From: Ficedula albicollis
Lineage: Eukaryota > Chordata > Aves > Passeriformes > Muscicapidae
Assembly (NCBI RefSeq): GCF_000247815.1
Contig: NC_021683.1
Coordinates: 11,679,676-11,743,675, forward strand
DNA length: 64,000 bases
Direction of reading: 5' to 3'
Shown here in pieces: positions 25,360 through 39,690 of this stretch. Both the position numbers and the translations under genes were made by a program. The number at the start of each line of letters is the position of its first letter. The stretch's first letter is position 1. The notes under the pieces are model-generated. The model searched no databases. It was not told the DNA's origin and saw only the letters and a list, made by a program, of their open reading frames with translations.

Positions 25360-25490
25360 TCAGAAAAAAACCAGAATAGAACAAAGCAAAGCAAAACAAA
25401 ACCAAACCAAACCAAAAACCACCCCCAAACCCCAAAAATAAACGAAAAACCTCACAAAAACAAAACACAAAAGCACAAAAAACCCCAAAG
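25360..25490 (+). repeat. G-poor (CAAAA)/(AACC)-rich low-complexity tract
   Basis: About 130 bp made almost wholly of A and C, starting with GCAAAGCAAAACAAAACC and passing through CCACCCCCAAACCCC. Open frames here on both strands (Asn/Lys/Thr-rich or Phe/Gly-rich) are compositional. Confidence 0.9.
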
Positions 25491-25929
25491 ACAGCACTCG
25501 CAAAATTACAAAGTGTATGAGCTTTCATGTGTAGCAAAAATTCCTCCAGAATTGTATTTGTTGCTCATAACAGGCAACTGGGAATAACATGACAGGTTTG
25601 CAGAGTGCCTGCAGGGCGCAGTGCACATACAGGCACTGTCCAAGCCTTGTTCTTGAGGGCAAATGTTGCTTTCTGCTTGTTGCCACTGGTTCAGGACTCA
25701 TTTTGATGCAGACTCGAGGCCATGCCATCAGTCCCTGCTGCTTGTCTCAACAGCAGCCGGTCCCAGGCAGGCAGCGTCAACGGGAGCATGACACCAGGAT
25801 CATCCTCAACAGAATCCCCTGAGACAGGAGGGAACCTTCCCTGTGATGTGGGGCTCTGTGGGCTCCTGCAGGCCCTGCTGAGGACCAAGGGCACTTTGCT
25901 GCCTGCACCAGGCATGTGGAAATCAGAAC

Positions 25930-26105
25930 TGTGGATCCCCCATCCCTGGGAGTGTTCAAAGGCCAGGTCGGATGGGGCTTTGACCAGTGTAGTCTCTGTG
26001 GAAGGTGTCCCTGTCGAGGGCAGGAAGATTGGAACTAGATGAGATGATCTTTAAGGTCTTTTCCAACCCACACCATTCTATGATACTGTGATGCTGTGAT
26101 TCTTT
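25930..26105 (+). mobile_element. CR1 LINE, 3' end, sense
   Basis: The block contains CCCCCATCCCTGGGAGTGTT, GGCCAGGTCGGATGGGGCTT, GTGGAAGGTGTCCCTG and GATCTTTAAGGTCTTTTCCA, ending in the octamer-like repeats ATTCTATGATACTGTGATGC. This order is that of the avian CR1 3' end. Only the terminal ~175 bp is clear; preceding GC-rich sequence (from about 25600) may be unrelated or a more diverged part. There is no coding capacity left. Confidence 0.92.
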
Positions 26106-29100
26106 TGCCTTCAAACACCTTCACTGGAAGATCCAGAGCTACAGTCAATACTAATTTAGGGAAAGAATTATTTTAATGCACATGCAAAAAATCTCGTGTA
26201 AGCTTAAAGGTGTGGGAAGAAGGAAAGGGCAGGAGAGATGATATCCAGCCTGTGATTCTGCATGTTTGATTGTTTGATGTTTTTCTGTTTCTGACACAAG
26301 GTTGTTTAAATTGCAGTATCTTGGGGTCAAGAATAGAGTTACAAAATCCCTACTGCTCTTGGGATGTTCTTGGGGTGTTCTTAGCACTGATCTGTCTCTG
26401 ACCTCTGGACACCACTGAAAAATGACTGGAAACAAAGCACTGAGGAGAAAGGTGGGTCTGGTGCAATGGATTGAAATACCTACACAAAGACAGCAGTTCC
26501 AGGAGTTCCCTGCCATCCTCCCTGTTGGTGTAGTTTGGTGGGTGAAAAGTGCAGCATCACCATAGAGACATTTCACCTGGCTGATTTTGTGATGGATGTT
26601 GGGCTTGGGATTTGGTGTGGGCTGTCCTGACTGTATTCCAGCCCTCGCTGTGCATTGCAGAAACTCATCTTCAGGCCTACTGCCAGTCTGACCATACTGA
26701 TTCAGCACACATTCACATGTAAAAATCTGCTTAAATTTCATGCATTTTAATTACAGAAAAATTAAGCAACAGAAAAATTGGCACCAGTAAAAGCCCAGCT
26801 AAATCAAACCATTCTAAATCTTTTACAGGTGTCAATGGCCTCTGCCAACCTGGAGATAAGCTAATGATACCTGTGGCCTGCCAAGAGACCATTTCTGGTT
26901 ACCAGCATTCTTACACTTTGCCTTCTTCTCCTTGGATTCAATGGCTCTTAAGCTCATGCTTAAAGTTAAGCTCCTTATGAAATATATTGCAGACTTTAAA
27001 ACATAATTAAGATTTAAGAACAGTAGAAGAGCCTATAACTGCTCATAATCCATCTCTTCTTTCTCCAGACCTTGAAAATAGAAATAATGAGGCTTTCCAA
27101 AGGATTGATGTTTTAATTTTATTTTGCTTTTTGGTTCTTTTTGGCTAAGGATTTCATTCTATAAAAGTGGAGTAAGAAGAAAAGTTTGTTACACAGGTTT
27201 TGTGTTAAAACTGAAGGAGCAGAATAAATAGGTGGCTTCATGAAAAACTGAACCAGGTGACTATTATTCTTGGTGATTAATTAACATCTGTGATGTTTAA
27301 ATGTTGGTAACTGCACCTGTTTAAAACATCCTCCTGGGTTTCCTGTGTAGAAGAGTAGAGGGTGAGAGCCTGATCATCTGCAGCTCAAGACAAATATTTC
27401 TGAGACTGAGATTTGCTTGTCAAGTGTTCCAGGTGATTCCTTAGAACAAAGTAGATAGATGATCCCTTTGTGAATTTAATGGCACTTGAATAAAAAGTAA
27501 AGTATCATATGTAGAATTTCCATCCCATGCTTTTTGTTTAGCATCACTGGGATTTAGCCATCACGTCTTGAAACCCATTGAAAAGCTTGTGGTGGCTTTG
27601 GAGCTACTGGACCAAATCTAGAAGAGCAGCTTTGGTACTTTTTCAATGTAAGAGAATTATTATAACTCAGAGCTGTGCTTATATTCCTGCTGGTAGCAAG
27701 GTGAAGGTTTTTTGGACTCAGAACCCAGCACAGTCCTGTTCACCTTTGCAGCCCTATTTGAATGATTGTGAGCAGTACTGAAGTTGGGTAAAATTTGAGG
27801 GTTCAGTTGGTGCTGAAAGGGTAGATACTTTCTCGTCATAGAGAGAGTGAAGCATCTTGCTTTCCACACTTAGGCATTTAAGCAGCTAGCAATTTTAAAA
27901 GAAAGGTGCTGCCTCCGCTGTCCCAATATTTGGTCACAATGCAACAACAATATTTCTGTTTTTCCCATCTTTACACAGAAATGGGATTAGATTTTTCTAC
28001 CCTACTCCTTTCCCACTTTTGGTACATATACAACTCTTTTAAGCAATACAGATTTGATTAAAAAAAAAAGCCAACCCAGCAGCATAGACCAAAACCAACT
28101 GTGTTCATTGAAGCGTTTTGTACATCATAGCTGCTACTTACCATTCTTATTCATCTGGCGTTTACAGAGAAAGCCTGTCTTGATATCTTGAAGGCACTTT
28201 TAATGAGTACACATCATGAATTTTCCAACTGCTTTTAGATTGGAAATGATTTCCTTTCTATTTGTCAGAGAATCATGTTATTTTACATTTTAAAAGGTTC
28301 TTGCACATCTCCCCAGCACCTGGATTGTAAGTGATTATTGGCTATTGTAGTTTGAAAATGAAAGTTGGTAGAATTTACTTCAAGCCTGTTCAACTAAATA
28401 AAAAAGTTAACTTCTGCTTAAAAAAAAGAATAAAACTGCTACATAGCTACTGCACTCTCAGCTAAATACCTGCTTTGATATACTTATGCAAAAGGTTAAA
28501 TCCTGCACTCCTTCTCTGTAAAGCGCCTGTACCAGCCATCCCATCCCCTCCTGCAGAATATTTAACCTGTCAGACTCCTCCTGTCAGGATGCTAAAAGTT
28601 TATAAGGGTTCAAAGTGCAGACAGGTTAAAATCATCAAGGAAAATCCATTCAGGTTTCTTCAACACAGAAATAATTTCTGGTTTGGGAAGTCCCCTGATA
28701 AAAATGGTTGGAGACTGGAAGGCAATCTGTGAAAATAGCATGTTGTCTTGTGCTCACCCTCATCCCAGAGCAGCTCATTTTGGACACTGGAGACCAGGCT
28801 GGGTAAACCTTTGTAACTCCTATTTTTAAGTCTTATGCTAAATGGACTAATTTTAAAATGACTGAAAAGGTTACTTGGGCTTTGGAAAGTGTCAGAATGG
28901 TGAAGCTAAAGCTTAGTTTAATGAACAAACTCTATAAGCAAAATCCATGAGTGGGAAGGCAAGTAAGTGGTAAAATTTACTCTATTGGGTTAAGTTAAAC
29001 TTTTTCAAGCCCTAAGCCAAACTGCCAAGTACTGAGTAACTATTAATTTTCTTTCTTTCTTTCTCAAACTGTAGATACATTAGAAGTATTTCCTTATTTT

Positions 29101-32100
29101 ATTGTTCTGATACTGCTAAAGAGTACACACAGCACTGACCTGCTCTGCCAAACTGGCCAAGGAACTCTCAGATTCAGAAGGAACAGATGGAGGCTCCTGC
29201 CTGTAAGTCCAGGGCTGCTGTGTGATCACCACTAATCGGGTGACTTCACTGACTGGGCAGTTTGGTGTAAGAAAATAGTGCATATTTTAGTAATATCCTT
29301 GTAAAACTTCACTTTGCACTTGAAAATATCTGGAATGAAGAGAAATAATGAACTATCTCTACCCTCATTAAATAGAGAATTGAGAATATGAATATTAAGA
29401 AGCCTAATCTAAAGAGTTACTGATTGATTTGCTGCAAGTTACTGTGAATTAGTCTGTAAGGAAGAAAACAGGATTACAATTTAAAGATTGTAATTCAATG
29501 GCTTAGAATTTGTACCACTTCCCATTCTTATTACATTTGCAGGAATTAAGCACTTCTGTCACACAATTTAGCATTAACTAGGATAAAAGAGATTTATCGT
29601 TTCTGTTGTTATTTTGATGATCACACAAAGGCAGAGAGCAGCCAAAACCATCGTTATTTTTAATGTTTGTTGGTGACATGCATTACTGTCTGGGCAAACA
29701 TGGCAGGGAGTGGAAAGGACCACACCCCTTGGATGGTCTGAAATTAAAATCTCGCTTTGATGGTTTAGCAAAGCAAAGCAAAGCCATAACTGTGCTGGCC
29801 AGCAGCCTGCTTCCCACCGTGACCCCTGCCGAGCGAACATCCTTCCAGCAGGGCAGGGCTGATGGAGTTAAAGGCTGCTGTTCTCTCTGGTGTGGTTGCC
29901 CACACTTGGAGCACTTTTCAAGTGTTCCCACTCTGAATCCAGTGGTGGGGTTTGTGGTCAGACTATTAATAGTGGCCTTTGAGCAGATTCCTTGAAACGG
30001 GAGGCTTGGCAGAGCCCTGGCAGTTCTCTGGGCTTAAGCAATTTAATGCTTATGCCTGGGATTTAGCATACAGTCTGCTCAGTGTTCACATTTAAGGACA
30101 AATTCGCAGACAGGGAGCAGAAAAATGACTTGATTTCTAGCTAGCTATCACATATGGCTGTTCAGTTTTTGTGTGAAATCTTTATAGAGAGATCTAAGAC
30201 TTGTTTTCCAAAACTCACCAGCAGAGAATATGATGGCAGTTCATATGCAGAAACAAACAAAGCTCTATTTATGCAGGAAAGCTGTTTGTTTGTCAATGAT
30301 CTTATGTAGGTAAGGGCTAGTAGTAGTGATGGTAATTCATTGGTTGGAACATATTTACCCAAAATGCTTGTGTTTATTTTTGGGGAAGATGACATATGCT
30401 GACTTCTTCAGCACAGATATAAAGAAATATCTGTTGTGTTTTACAGAACAACTGCCTTTATTCTCTCTTTTCCTTTGTCCCTTGAGCTTTAGAGTATGAC
30501 TATTTAATTAAAAAGATTGAATGAGAGACCAAGTTTAATTTTTTCTAAACAATAAACCCCAACATATTCAACAATGTCTCATGCCTTCCTGGCATTTTGA
30601 CGTACGCCTGCAACAGAGTCTATTGAATTTGGTATGTGACTAAAATCTAACAAAGAATGTAGTCTACTGAACTTTAAATCTGCCTGGTTAAATTATTCAA
30701 TGTGCTGTACAAGTTGTACAGCTGAAATTGAAAATAAGCAGAGCCCTTACAAAACTCAGCCAAGAAGCAGCTTAGCTAAAATTCTCAAGATACAACTGAG
30801 GAGCTCTGGGGTAATTTTTACAGTAAAATACTCCCTGAAATGATTACTTTACATGAATCCATCTTATTTTTTGCTCTTGTTACTTATTCATACTCCATTA
30901 CTACTTAAATTAAAGCAGTGACAAATGTGTTTGGTTGGATACTTGCAACCAGTTGCCACAATGCTTGTTATTTGGGTAAATATATTACTGCAGTAAGAAC
31001 CCTGTCTGACTGGGCTGCAGAATTGGCTCAGCATTGACATCCATACAGTTAGACAATAAATCCTTCTTTTGCAGGATGAAAAAAAAAACCAAAACAGCCC
31101 TGTACTCGAAAAATAGAAGTGTTCTTTTGCATCTTCAGTACATCTGTTTGTCAGACAGCACTCTGCAAGGGGGACACTTCCATCTATTGATACATTGTAA
31201 ATAATAAATAAAAATAACAATAGAGAAGTGCATTATCACATTTAAATAACAAGCAAAATACTAGGCAATACCCACTGACCTTTGAAACATCTACAGAGAT
31301 TACATCTCATGCTAGATAGGTCCTGGAGGAATGGGCAAAAGATGAGACTACTCTTAGAAATCTGGTGAAATGTGTTTGCTATAAATCCTGGGCTAAGGAT
31401 TCAGCTTTGGTCAAACTCTGTTGAAAGTAGTGATTGGAAATAAAAAGTGAGCACATTTATGAGCTGTTTAATACAATAATCTGAAGCCATGTTAAACTTA
31501 AATGATCTGTTCCACATGGAGATTGCACCCTGAATTATAGCAGGGCAGTTATGAAAATAGCAGGTGTCCTATTGCTTTTTGGTCAATTACCATAGTTAAT
31601 GAATGAAGCAAATTTTTTATTACAATTTAATTACCCAAAATTGTTCAGCTCACATGCAGCATCTGTTTTTTATGAAAGAGCCTGCATGTTGAACTCAATT
31701 TTTAAAAAATTAGGTCATCTAGAGCACAAAGAGCTTGATCCAGCACTGTGCATGTGAACTTCTCTACCCAGAAGGATGGGAGATGAGCCACAGTGTCAGG
31801 GGCTGCATCCTCTTGCATTTCAGAGGAGAACCATTGCATCCACCTTAGTGCTGGTCTTCTCTCCTCCTCACTTTTTGATGGAGCTGTGCCTCAGCACTGT
31901 ATTTCTCAGCACCAATGACCATGATCAGCAGCAGCAGAACAGTGGAGTTTATATAACTACAGTTCTGGTTTCAGGCTGTGACTTCTGCACAAGTGTGAAG
32001 TCAGTTTCCTTAACTGTTGAGGAAAGAATTCCTGTTATAAACTTTCCTTGGATGTCTGTCTTGATGCTCCTTCTGATGCTGTACCCCAGCCAAAATGCTC

Positions 32101-32324
32101 AAGTGGTACTATTAGGCTGGACACTCCCAGCCTGGTGGGCTCTAGCCCAAACAGAAGGGACTCATCTCTTACAAATGGGATGAATGGATGCCACGAGAGC
32201 ACTTCACTGCACTGTGTAGCCTTGGCATATTCATTGCAGAATATCCTTATGGCTCACTGGGCAGGAAGTACCTGTGGTACTGAGAGGCACTTCTGCTACC
32301 AGAAGATATCAACTCAACAAATGA
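26106..32324. other. Intergenic, no supportable gene
   Basis: The longest open frame is 196 codons on the minus strand (26151-26741), next to the CR1 end; I recognise no domain in it. A small AGAAAAATT(A/G)-type tandem duplication lies at about 26755-26780, a (TTTC)n run at 29051-29064, and a poly-A tract near 31080-31088. The rest is AT-rich and unremarkable. Confidence 0.72.
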
Positions 32325-32400
32325 ATTATTGAGTAAAACTCTGTGGTCAGACTAAGTAATCACAGGGATCCCTTCTGCCCCTAAAATCTATTATCTTAAT
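32325..32400 (+). mobile_element. Ancient CR1-like 3' fragment (degenerate)
   Basis: The stretch reads as TGGTCAGACTAAGTAATCAC, then AGGGATCCCTTCTGCCCCTAAAATCTATTA. This resembles the old CR1-group 3' end found in turtles, crocodilians and birds (AGACTAGATGATC...GGTCCCTTCTGGCC...AAATCTATG). Heavily mutated, so the boundaries and family are uncertain. Confidence 0.45.
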
Positions 32401-35400
32401 TCTCTTTTACCCTAAGGCCGTTTTACACCCCTCTAGCAATGTAAATGGACCTTAAGGATTGAATATTTATATCCCCTTTGAGGTAGTTTTATGTTGCCAG
32501 AGTGATGCCTCAGAAACCTTTGTGTGAATGAGAATGAGGAGCTCTGAGTCTCTCAATTGCCATGCTGGAACTTGGCTCAGGGGCTGGGGTTTTGCTTGAT
32601 TCTGTGGTCTTTCATGTCTGATCATGGTGACTGTTTGGGAGTCCTTGTTTTAGTATTTTATTAACATTGATTCATGTAACTTTGTTTATGTCTTTTGTGC
32701 TGGGGATTGACTAGTTAATGACACATTAATAACAAAATAACATAATGACATAACAACCCATTAACCACCTGCCTTTGGCATACAGCTAAAATCAAGGTGT
32801 ATATTTTTCCAACATGTGCTGTGAAATCATACTAACCTGTGGAGATGTAGAAGAAAACAAAGAGTAAATCTAAAATTGTCTGGATTATAATCTTGGAAAC
32901 AAGTCCTAATGGCTCTCAGCCAGACATCAGATGTTTCTGGGATGTTGTTGAATCTCTGCTGGTGAGAATCTGAGTGGCTCCAGGAGCTGAGTTTGAAAGT
33001 GGAACTACTTGACTAGGGTTGCTTATTAGTGTTATTGTGGTTATGTGTCCAAAATTGGGGTTTCTCCATTAAAACCTGTAGTAGGATGGCCCTGATATGC
33101 ATTATGCAGGTACACTCCAGTAGCAGCTTTATCTTTCTTGTGGCCTAAATGTAATCCAATAATAAACTAAAATTCCTGGTGGGTTCTTGGATTAGGTGAA
33201 CATCTGCTCACTAATCTGCTTTTAAACTGCATAGTGGCTCTTTCCTGTAAGCTTTTCACTTGGATGAAAAGATAGTAACAAATAAATAAATAAAAATACT
33301 CAAAAACTAAAAGAGAAATCAAGTGCTCCAGATTCCTGCTGGCTAAACACTGGCATTCAGCATTTCCTGGAGCACAGCACAGCTCCCTGCACAGAGCTCT
33401 TCATTCTGCTAAGAGCAGCCCAAATGCCTCCTGCAGCGAGGGCTCTCTTTGTTTCACTGGGCACTGGATGCAGTGTACAAGCCATGGCACATGGCAGGGC
33501 AAAAGCGGACACCCGAGGACAGATTCCTCTGTTGCATAATTCCACAGCTGAGAAATGTGCCAGGGAATGCAGAATTATGACCAAGACTTTTCCAGTTTTT
33601 CTTCTCATTGTCTTTGTGGCCCAGTAGAAAACTGTGACAGCTGGAAATAAGGGGAAAAATAGAGCTTTATTGCTTACCAGAGGAGTCAGATGGCCTTCAG
33701 CAATTATTGCAAGAAGTCAGAAGTGCTCCTTTTTAATGGATCCATTGCAAACCTGTGGACCTGGGCTGTACATCTGTAGGGATGGCTTTTTAGTCCCAAA
33801 GTGCTACTGAGCACTGGTAAATGTCTCCAAGATCTTCCCTCTTGCAAATGCAGAAGTGCAGCTACTTCTGCAAGTGCCCAAGCCATTGCTATGCCTTCTC
33901 AGAGCAAGGGATAGCAAAGTGGGACAAGCTAAGCTTAGAACTGCAAACAGACCCCAAGTTGAAGCTGTTGAAAAAACCAGCAGGGAATAACTTTTGCTGC
34001 TGTTGGTTCTGGGTTGGTTTTGTTTTAATTTTTATTTTGAAATATAGGACCTGTCAGCAGGGCATGTCCTCATGTACTCCAGTGGCTGCCATGGCCTGGA
34101 CACCCCAATTTGGAGAGAGGTGTGGGGCCAACGTGAGGGGAGCACTCAGCAGGGCAGGGATGTTGATCAGGGCACACTCAGCCTTGTTGCACAAGTGCTT
34201 TAATGAGAGAACAGGCTCCCAGAGCTCACTGCTTTGGATTACACCGTGTCACCTTCTGTCGCACTGCGTGAAGCCCTAAGCCAGGCTGACATGGTGGAAC
34301 TCAGGGGATCTTCATGTGGAATGTTATTACATGCTGCAGTGTGGGAGAAAATCAAAGTTTGCCTCTCCTGGTACCGGGTGCTCGCTCCCCACTTCTGCAG
34401 TGGCCCTGCAGCCCAGCTTCCAGCAGGTGGTCAGCAGGGTAGGTGCTTGGAAGAACTGGGATACTTTCATTGAGCAATTTCAAATCTCATTAGCAAATTT
34501 TCATAAAGTGATAATGCAGTGGCAATATTAGCTATATTAATCCAATATGAAAGTCACTCTCATGCTAGGGAAAAGTGCTAATAACAGCATTTCATTTTAT
34601 ACAGTCTAGCAGCACGTGCATCAGTGTGCTCTTAATGAAACATTGCAGAATTTTAATCTCCCAGAATCAGTTCAAAGCTTTGGAATACAGTGAATTAATA
34701 CCAATTGAAAGTTTTAAAGTTCATCCTTACCTTCACAACAACTGCCAGCTCTTAGTAAAACCAAGAATATTTTTACTTTAGAACCCCTCAGAAAATGAAA
34801 CAAAACCCCAAAAATTTTAATTTAAGCCTGACAGAGAGAAGGGATTTGTGTTGTTGTACAGCACCAGATAAAAGCAGCATCCAGAACTGCGTTTCAGTTG
34901 CCAGGACGACAAACCACTGCCACACACTCAGCCCTGTGGACTGTGAGGGAGATCAAACCATACATGATGGATCAGCTCAGCCACCAGGTCCTGTGGCTGA
35001 CAGCAGGGCTATGGTGACTTCTGGGTGATGGTCCTACCTGGATCTGAGGGAAAAATATAGGGCCACACTTATTTCTGATTTAATCTTTAGATGTTAAAGC
35101 TTTTTGTAAGGAGATAATTGCAAGATGCATCCAAATGTTTTTACATTTTGCAAGGCACTGGCTTTTTCTTGCTCAGCCACTCTGCTCGTGTCATGGAGTC
35201 TGTTTTGTAGAGTAAAGCATCTAAAGCCCACCTGAAGTCAGAACCCATGTCTTGCTGAGTGACTGATGGCAGAGGCAGAGGAAATTGGTGCAGGGCAGCA
35301 CTTGCCCATCTCCCATCTGGTCCCACCCTGGTGGGTCACAGAGAGACAGAGCAGTCCTATCAGCAAATGGGTGAACCCCCTCTGCCGCAGAGTTCTTGTT

Positions 35401-38400
35401 CAAGCTGTCCCCAGTGCAGATGACAGGCCATAAACTCAGGCTCCAACACAAGCACACCCTCTGGGGAAGGAATAAAAACTGTGTTTAATTCCAGGCTCAG
35501 CCCTGCGTCCTCTCCATGTAGGGAACATCAGCTGGGTCTGAGGTGGGTCAGTAATTAATTCCAGCAGTGGATGCTGCTACAGATAGGACCAGTTTATGCA
35601 CAATGAATTTAATTAGGTTCTGGTTTCTCTTTACTGTTTCGTCAATTAGTGTGAGCATATAGTGGTTTGTAAAAGGATCAATAGCGTGGGGTTTTAATTA
35701 CTTAGAGAACATTGTTTACATTATTTATCCCATGGTCAATCAGGTGGTTTGTGTTTGCAAAAGGAAGTTGGAAGCTAAAGGGCTGCAGCAGCTCTGCTGG
35801 GGCTGGTTAACTCTCATTGTGTAATGAATGCTGCTCACGTGAGTAAGTGCTCTGTAGTTTTGTCAAGAGATATAGATAAATGCTGCCTAGAAGTAATCAG
35901 TTTCTTTGGTTTCATTCTGCATAAAGAGTTTCTAACTTTAAAGACTCTTTTCATGAATGGGAAAATATGAAATCAATTCCATTTATCTGAATGAATCTTT
36001 CAGCAAGCTCAAGGTTTAGTGTGGGGGCACTGCAGGCAAAATGTAACAAATGCAGCAGTATAAAAATGATTAAAGCACGATGAGCAAGGTTATAGAGATA
36101 AAAATGAGTGAAAGAATCAGAAAAGTGCAAACAAGAAATCTGTGTGATACTAAAGGGTTTGTCTATTTTTCATGTTTACTTCAGTGTTCATAATTTTTTG
36201 GTCCATCATCAATCACTGTCAATTTGAAAAAGTGCTATACTTAAGGTCATTTATTCAGGGCTATTGGAGGCTAAAATTATGCAGTTTCAGTCAAATATAC
36301 ATGAATAAAGACTGTCATTTCTGATTAATGACATGTGACTTCAGTGTCTTACAGAATCATCTTGCCATCCAAGCTTTACAAAAAGGTTATTATATAAAGC
36401 CTCTTCCATCATATATCTACTTTTCTTCTTAGAACACTGCAGAAGCCATTTTGTTCACATTAGAATCAGTCCAGATATCTCTTATGCCATTGATAATTAC
36501 TCCACAGATTTGGAGTTTGTCAGAATAAGTAAATTTTTGTGGAACTTAAAATTGCATTACTAAGGATGATTACCAAGCTTGTGGTTTTTGGTGCTGTTTC
36601 AGAGTTTGCTTTTTATTTTAGCTTTAAGAGAAAGCCTAGTCTTTTATTGGGAAAAATATCTATAGAAAACACTAATCTTATGCAATGTATTCAAAAACAG
36701 CACCACATATGGCATTTCAGCATTAATTACTGTTTTTCATGATTCACCATTTCCCTTATCTCCCAGTGCATAATGCAGCCCCTGTTTGTGTTGCTCTGAG
36801 GCAGGAGAGTGGGTGAGTTTAGAAACTAAAGGGAAATGTCAAAAAAAGGAGAGGAGGGAAAGGAGAGGCATCAATGCCAGGGCTGCAAGGACTTTTCCTG
36901 ACCAGCCTGTGCTCATCAGTGCTCCCAAGGAAAATCTCTGGCTGCTCTGAAGCAGTGTGGGGAAGCGTAGACCACACTGTGCCATATGTGCTGCTACAGC
37001 TCCTTCTCACTCCTGCAAGTGGACTCATATAGCAACCATCTCACAGGCTGGCTCCTCTCAGAGCTGTTTTTTCACTCCTGGACAGATCATCCCTCTTGCA
37101 GTAAAGCTTTGTTCTGAGGGAAAGAAGAGGGAGTTTCTTTCTCTGCTGTTTTGCCTCCTGTTGCTTGTGGCAGGGGTAGAGTTTAAGGTCATGCCTTGGT
37201 GTCTCTAGGACCCAGAGAAGATGCTGCAGGGATGGTATCAAGAGAAACATTAATGGTTTCAAACCTCCAAATTTCCATTTCTACAGTAGGAGGGATAGTG
37301 GTAAGGCTGCAGCTGTATTTATTAGCCAGCAGAAACTTTTATCCTGGTGGTGTTGCTGATAAAAGGCACTGCTCCATCAAAATATTTAAGGGTTTTCTCT
37401 GAAGTTTGGTTCTTGCATAGAAACCTGGAATTGTTTTCCTCTTTCTTGAAGGGCATTAGCAAGGCACAGGTCTTCACTTGAGTAGCCATAAAACTGAGGG
37501 AAGAGTGACAGAGATGGGACTATCAGAAAACTGGAGCTGCTGCTGAGAGCTCAGGTGCACACAGAGCTGAGCAGGCAGTGATGCAACTCCCACCCTGGGT
37601 CCTCCTTTAAAATCATCTTTTACTTCCCCTGGTTAGAAAAAAATGTGCAGTGAGTGACTATTCCTGGCAAACAGCTTTCCCTGGCCCTTCTTTCCTCTGT
37701 GTGCCTACATGTATGGCTCAATACCAGCTCATCAGATGACCTCAGGTGCTATATGGGCTTGCAGTTTCTAGGAGGAGAATTTTCTGGTCTTGCCTTAAGC
37801 CCTTGATAGCAATGGCCAGCTTTTCTGGGAGGGGGCAGGTTGTGCAGGAGGTTCCCAGTGCTGCTGCTGCTGCTCACAAGCCTGGGCTCCTCACTGCTGC
37901 CACTGTTTGCTAACTGTGGTGAGCCCTGTGGTACAGCTCTGGGTGCCTCTGCACACAGTAATAAAAACTGACTTGGGATAATCCAGTAGAAAGGCCTAAC
38001 AGCCCAGTGAATCGATATTTATCATATCATGTCAGAACAGAGCTATTGGTCCACACTCTCCCCTTGAAACCTCCTAGTTTAACTGATTTTTGCTTTTTAC
38101 TCTGGTTTAAAAAGCTAGAATCTGTAATTTGTATGCATTCTGTACTATGCATGAGGGGAATGACAATATCAAGTGCAAAAACTAAGATGAGGAAAATTAT
38201 TTTTTTTTAAATGGTAATTATTTCTTAAGACATAATTTTTTTATATTTCTCAAAAAGATTAAGGTAGAAATTTGTGTTGCTGTGGAGATGCACAACACGT
38301 TCCCCCTTCTACTTTTCTATTTTGTTTGTTCTGGTTACTTTAGCTTTGTTTGTCTTCTGACATAAATGGAAACAGATTTTTCAGAGTAATTGTTGAGACA

Positions 38401-39690
38401 GTCAAAATGCTCCTTGAGAGCTGCATTTCCAGCCCCATGAGGTGCCAGTGCTGGTGAATGTGCTCTGAGCTGAGCACTTGGGAAGTGACTGATTCCTGGT
38501 CCATGACAAACAGCTTTTGGGTGGGACATGTTGAAGTGCACAGCATCTCCAGGAGGCTCTGCAAGCCAATCTCATAAATAAATGCTTATTTTGTAAAAGT
38601 CTTCTGCTTTGCTTCCAGCAATGCTTGAGAAGTTGCTGAGATGTTTTCCTTTACTTCCCCTCTCAACCAATTGAAGGTTCAAGTATTATCCCTTCATGCT
38701 GCAAATTTTGATCATTATCCAAATGGGTAAACAAAGTAGGTTCAATGGAAACTTCCCTAGGATGAACACTAATTTTCTGAAAGAAAAATATATTTTTGTT
38801 CAATTTCTTTTGTATTTAATGTTCATGGCGCTTTTCTTAGAGAGACCCACACATTTGGGTAGAAGTGTTGTGCAGTGTTTAGTGGTTAGGAGCTACAGAC
38901 ATAGTAAACGAGCTGATTCAACAGCCTGTCACCTTCTGCTGAGTAAGAGATGTGTTCTGGCAATGTGATTGCACAGGGCCTGAGTGGATGCAGAGCATCC
39001 CGTCCCAAAGCCTGTTTCTGCTAGGGCACAGTAGTGGCTCCAGGATGGATGCATTTTGGGGTAGTTACTGTGTAGTGTACCTCTGATGACTTTGACTGTC
39101 ACTGCTTAAATTTACGACTGTGTTTCTTGTGAATTTGACAATATATATATCTATGTGATATACATAGAATCAGGATTTGTTAATATATGTGTTAATGGCA
39201 GTGAAATATGCATGCACACACACTTACAATGTCTGTTATATGCCTTAGTGTTAAATTAATAGATTTTTTTTTTTTTTTTTGCATTAGGTAAAATTAAGTA
39301 GTGCTCAAAATGTGGAGGTATTGCTAGGAAGATAAATTGCATTAAGGCAGATAAGATCAAGAGGAAAAATAAAATCACATGTGAAGGAAAAAAGATTTTG
39401 GGAGATCAATAGACAACAACACTAAGAGGAATGTGAAAAACCTCCTATTTGCATTGTATAGTATAACATTGTCCTTTTTTATGCTGGTTTTTCTCTGCAA
39501 ATCAAATGGTATCCAGATTCATGGCATGATATAGTTGAATCAACTGTCATCAATTTTGTTTAAGGAGTACAACACAGGACATCTGTAATATAGGACTGTT
39601 CATATTTCTTGTGGTTCTGATACTATTAAAGCTACTTAAGTGTCATGACATGTTTATTTATGAGATTATCAAAGCCACTTAATAACTTTC
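32401..39690. other. Intergenic, no supportable gene
   Basis: Open frames up to 152 codons (33821-34279, plus strand) show no recognisable domain. An (AATA)n run lies at 33281-33297, a short (CTG)n run at 37860-37875, a TA-rich tract at 39131-39165, and a poly-T run at 39264-39281. The 35550-35760 stretch is dense in AATTA-type homeobox cores. GC-richer patches at 33360-33600 and 34050-34450 carry overlapping chance frames. Confidence 0.72.

Larger units (their letters stand above)
17400..25929. other. Intergenic, no supportable gene
   Basis: Open frames are short and without recognisable domains; the longest is 159 codons on the minus strand (17892-18371). Contents seen: poly-A tract at 18954-18970, a TA-rich tract near 22127-22155, A/C-rich G-poor tracts at about 22903-22939 and 25360-25490, (AAT)n-like repeat at 23692-23720. 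The 19680-20060 stretch has more CpG than its surroundings and may be a conserved element. Nothing else assigned. Confidence 0.75.

Noticed and set aside
33821..34279. 152-codon plus-strand frame
   Set aside because: Low-complexity, Cys/Trp/Ser-rich translation with no domain; expected by chance in a stretch with several GC-rich patches.
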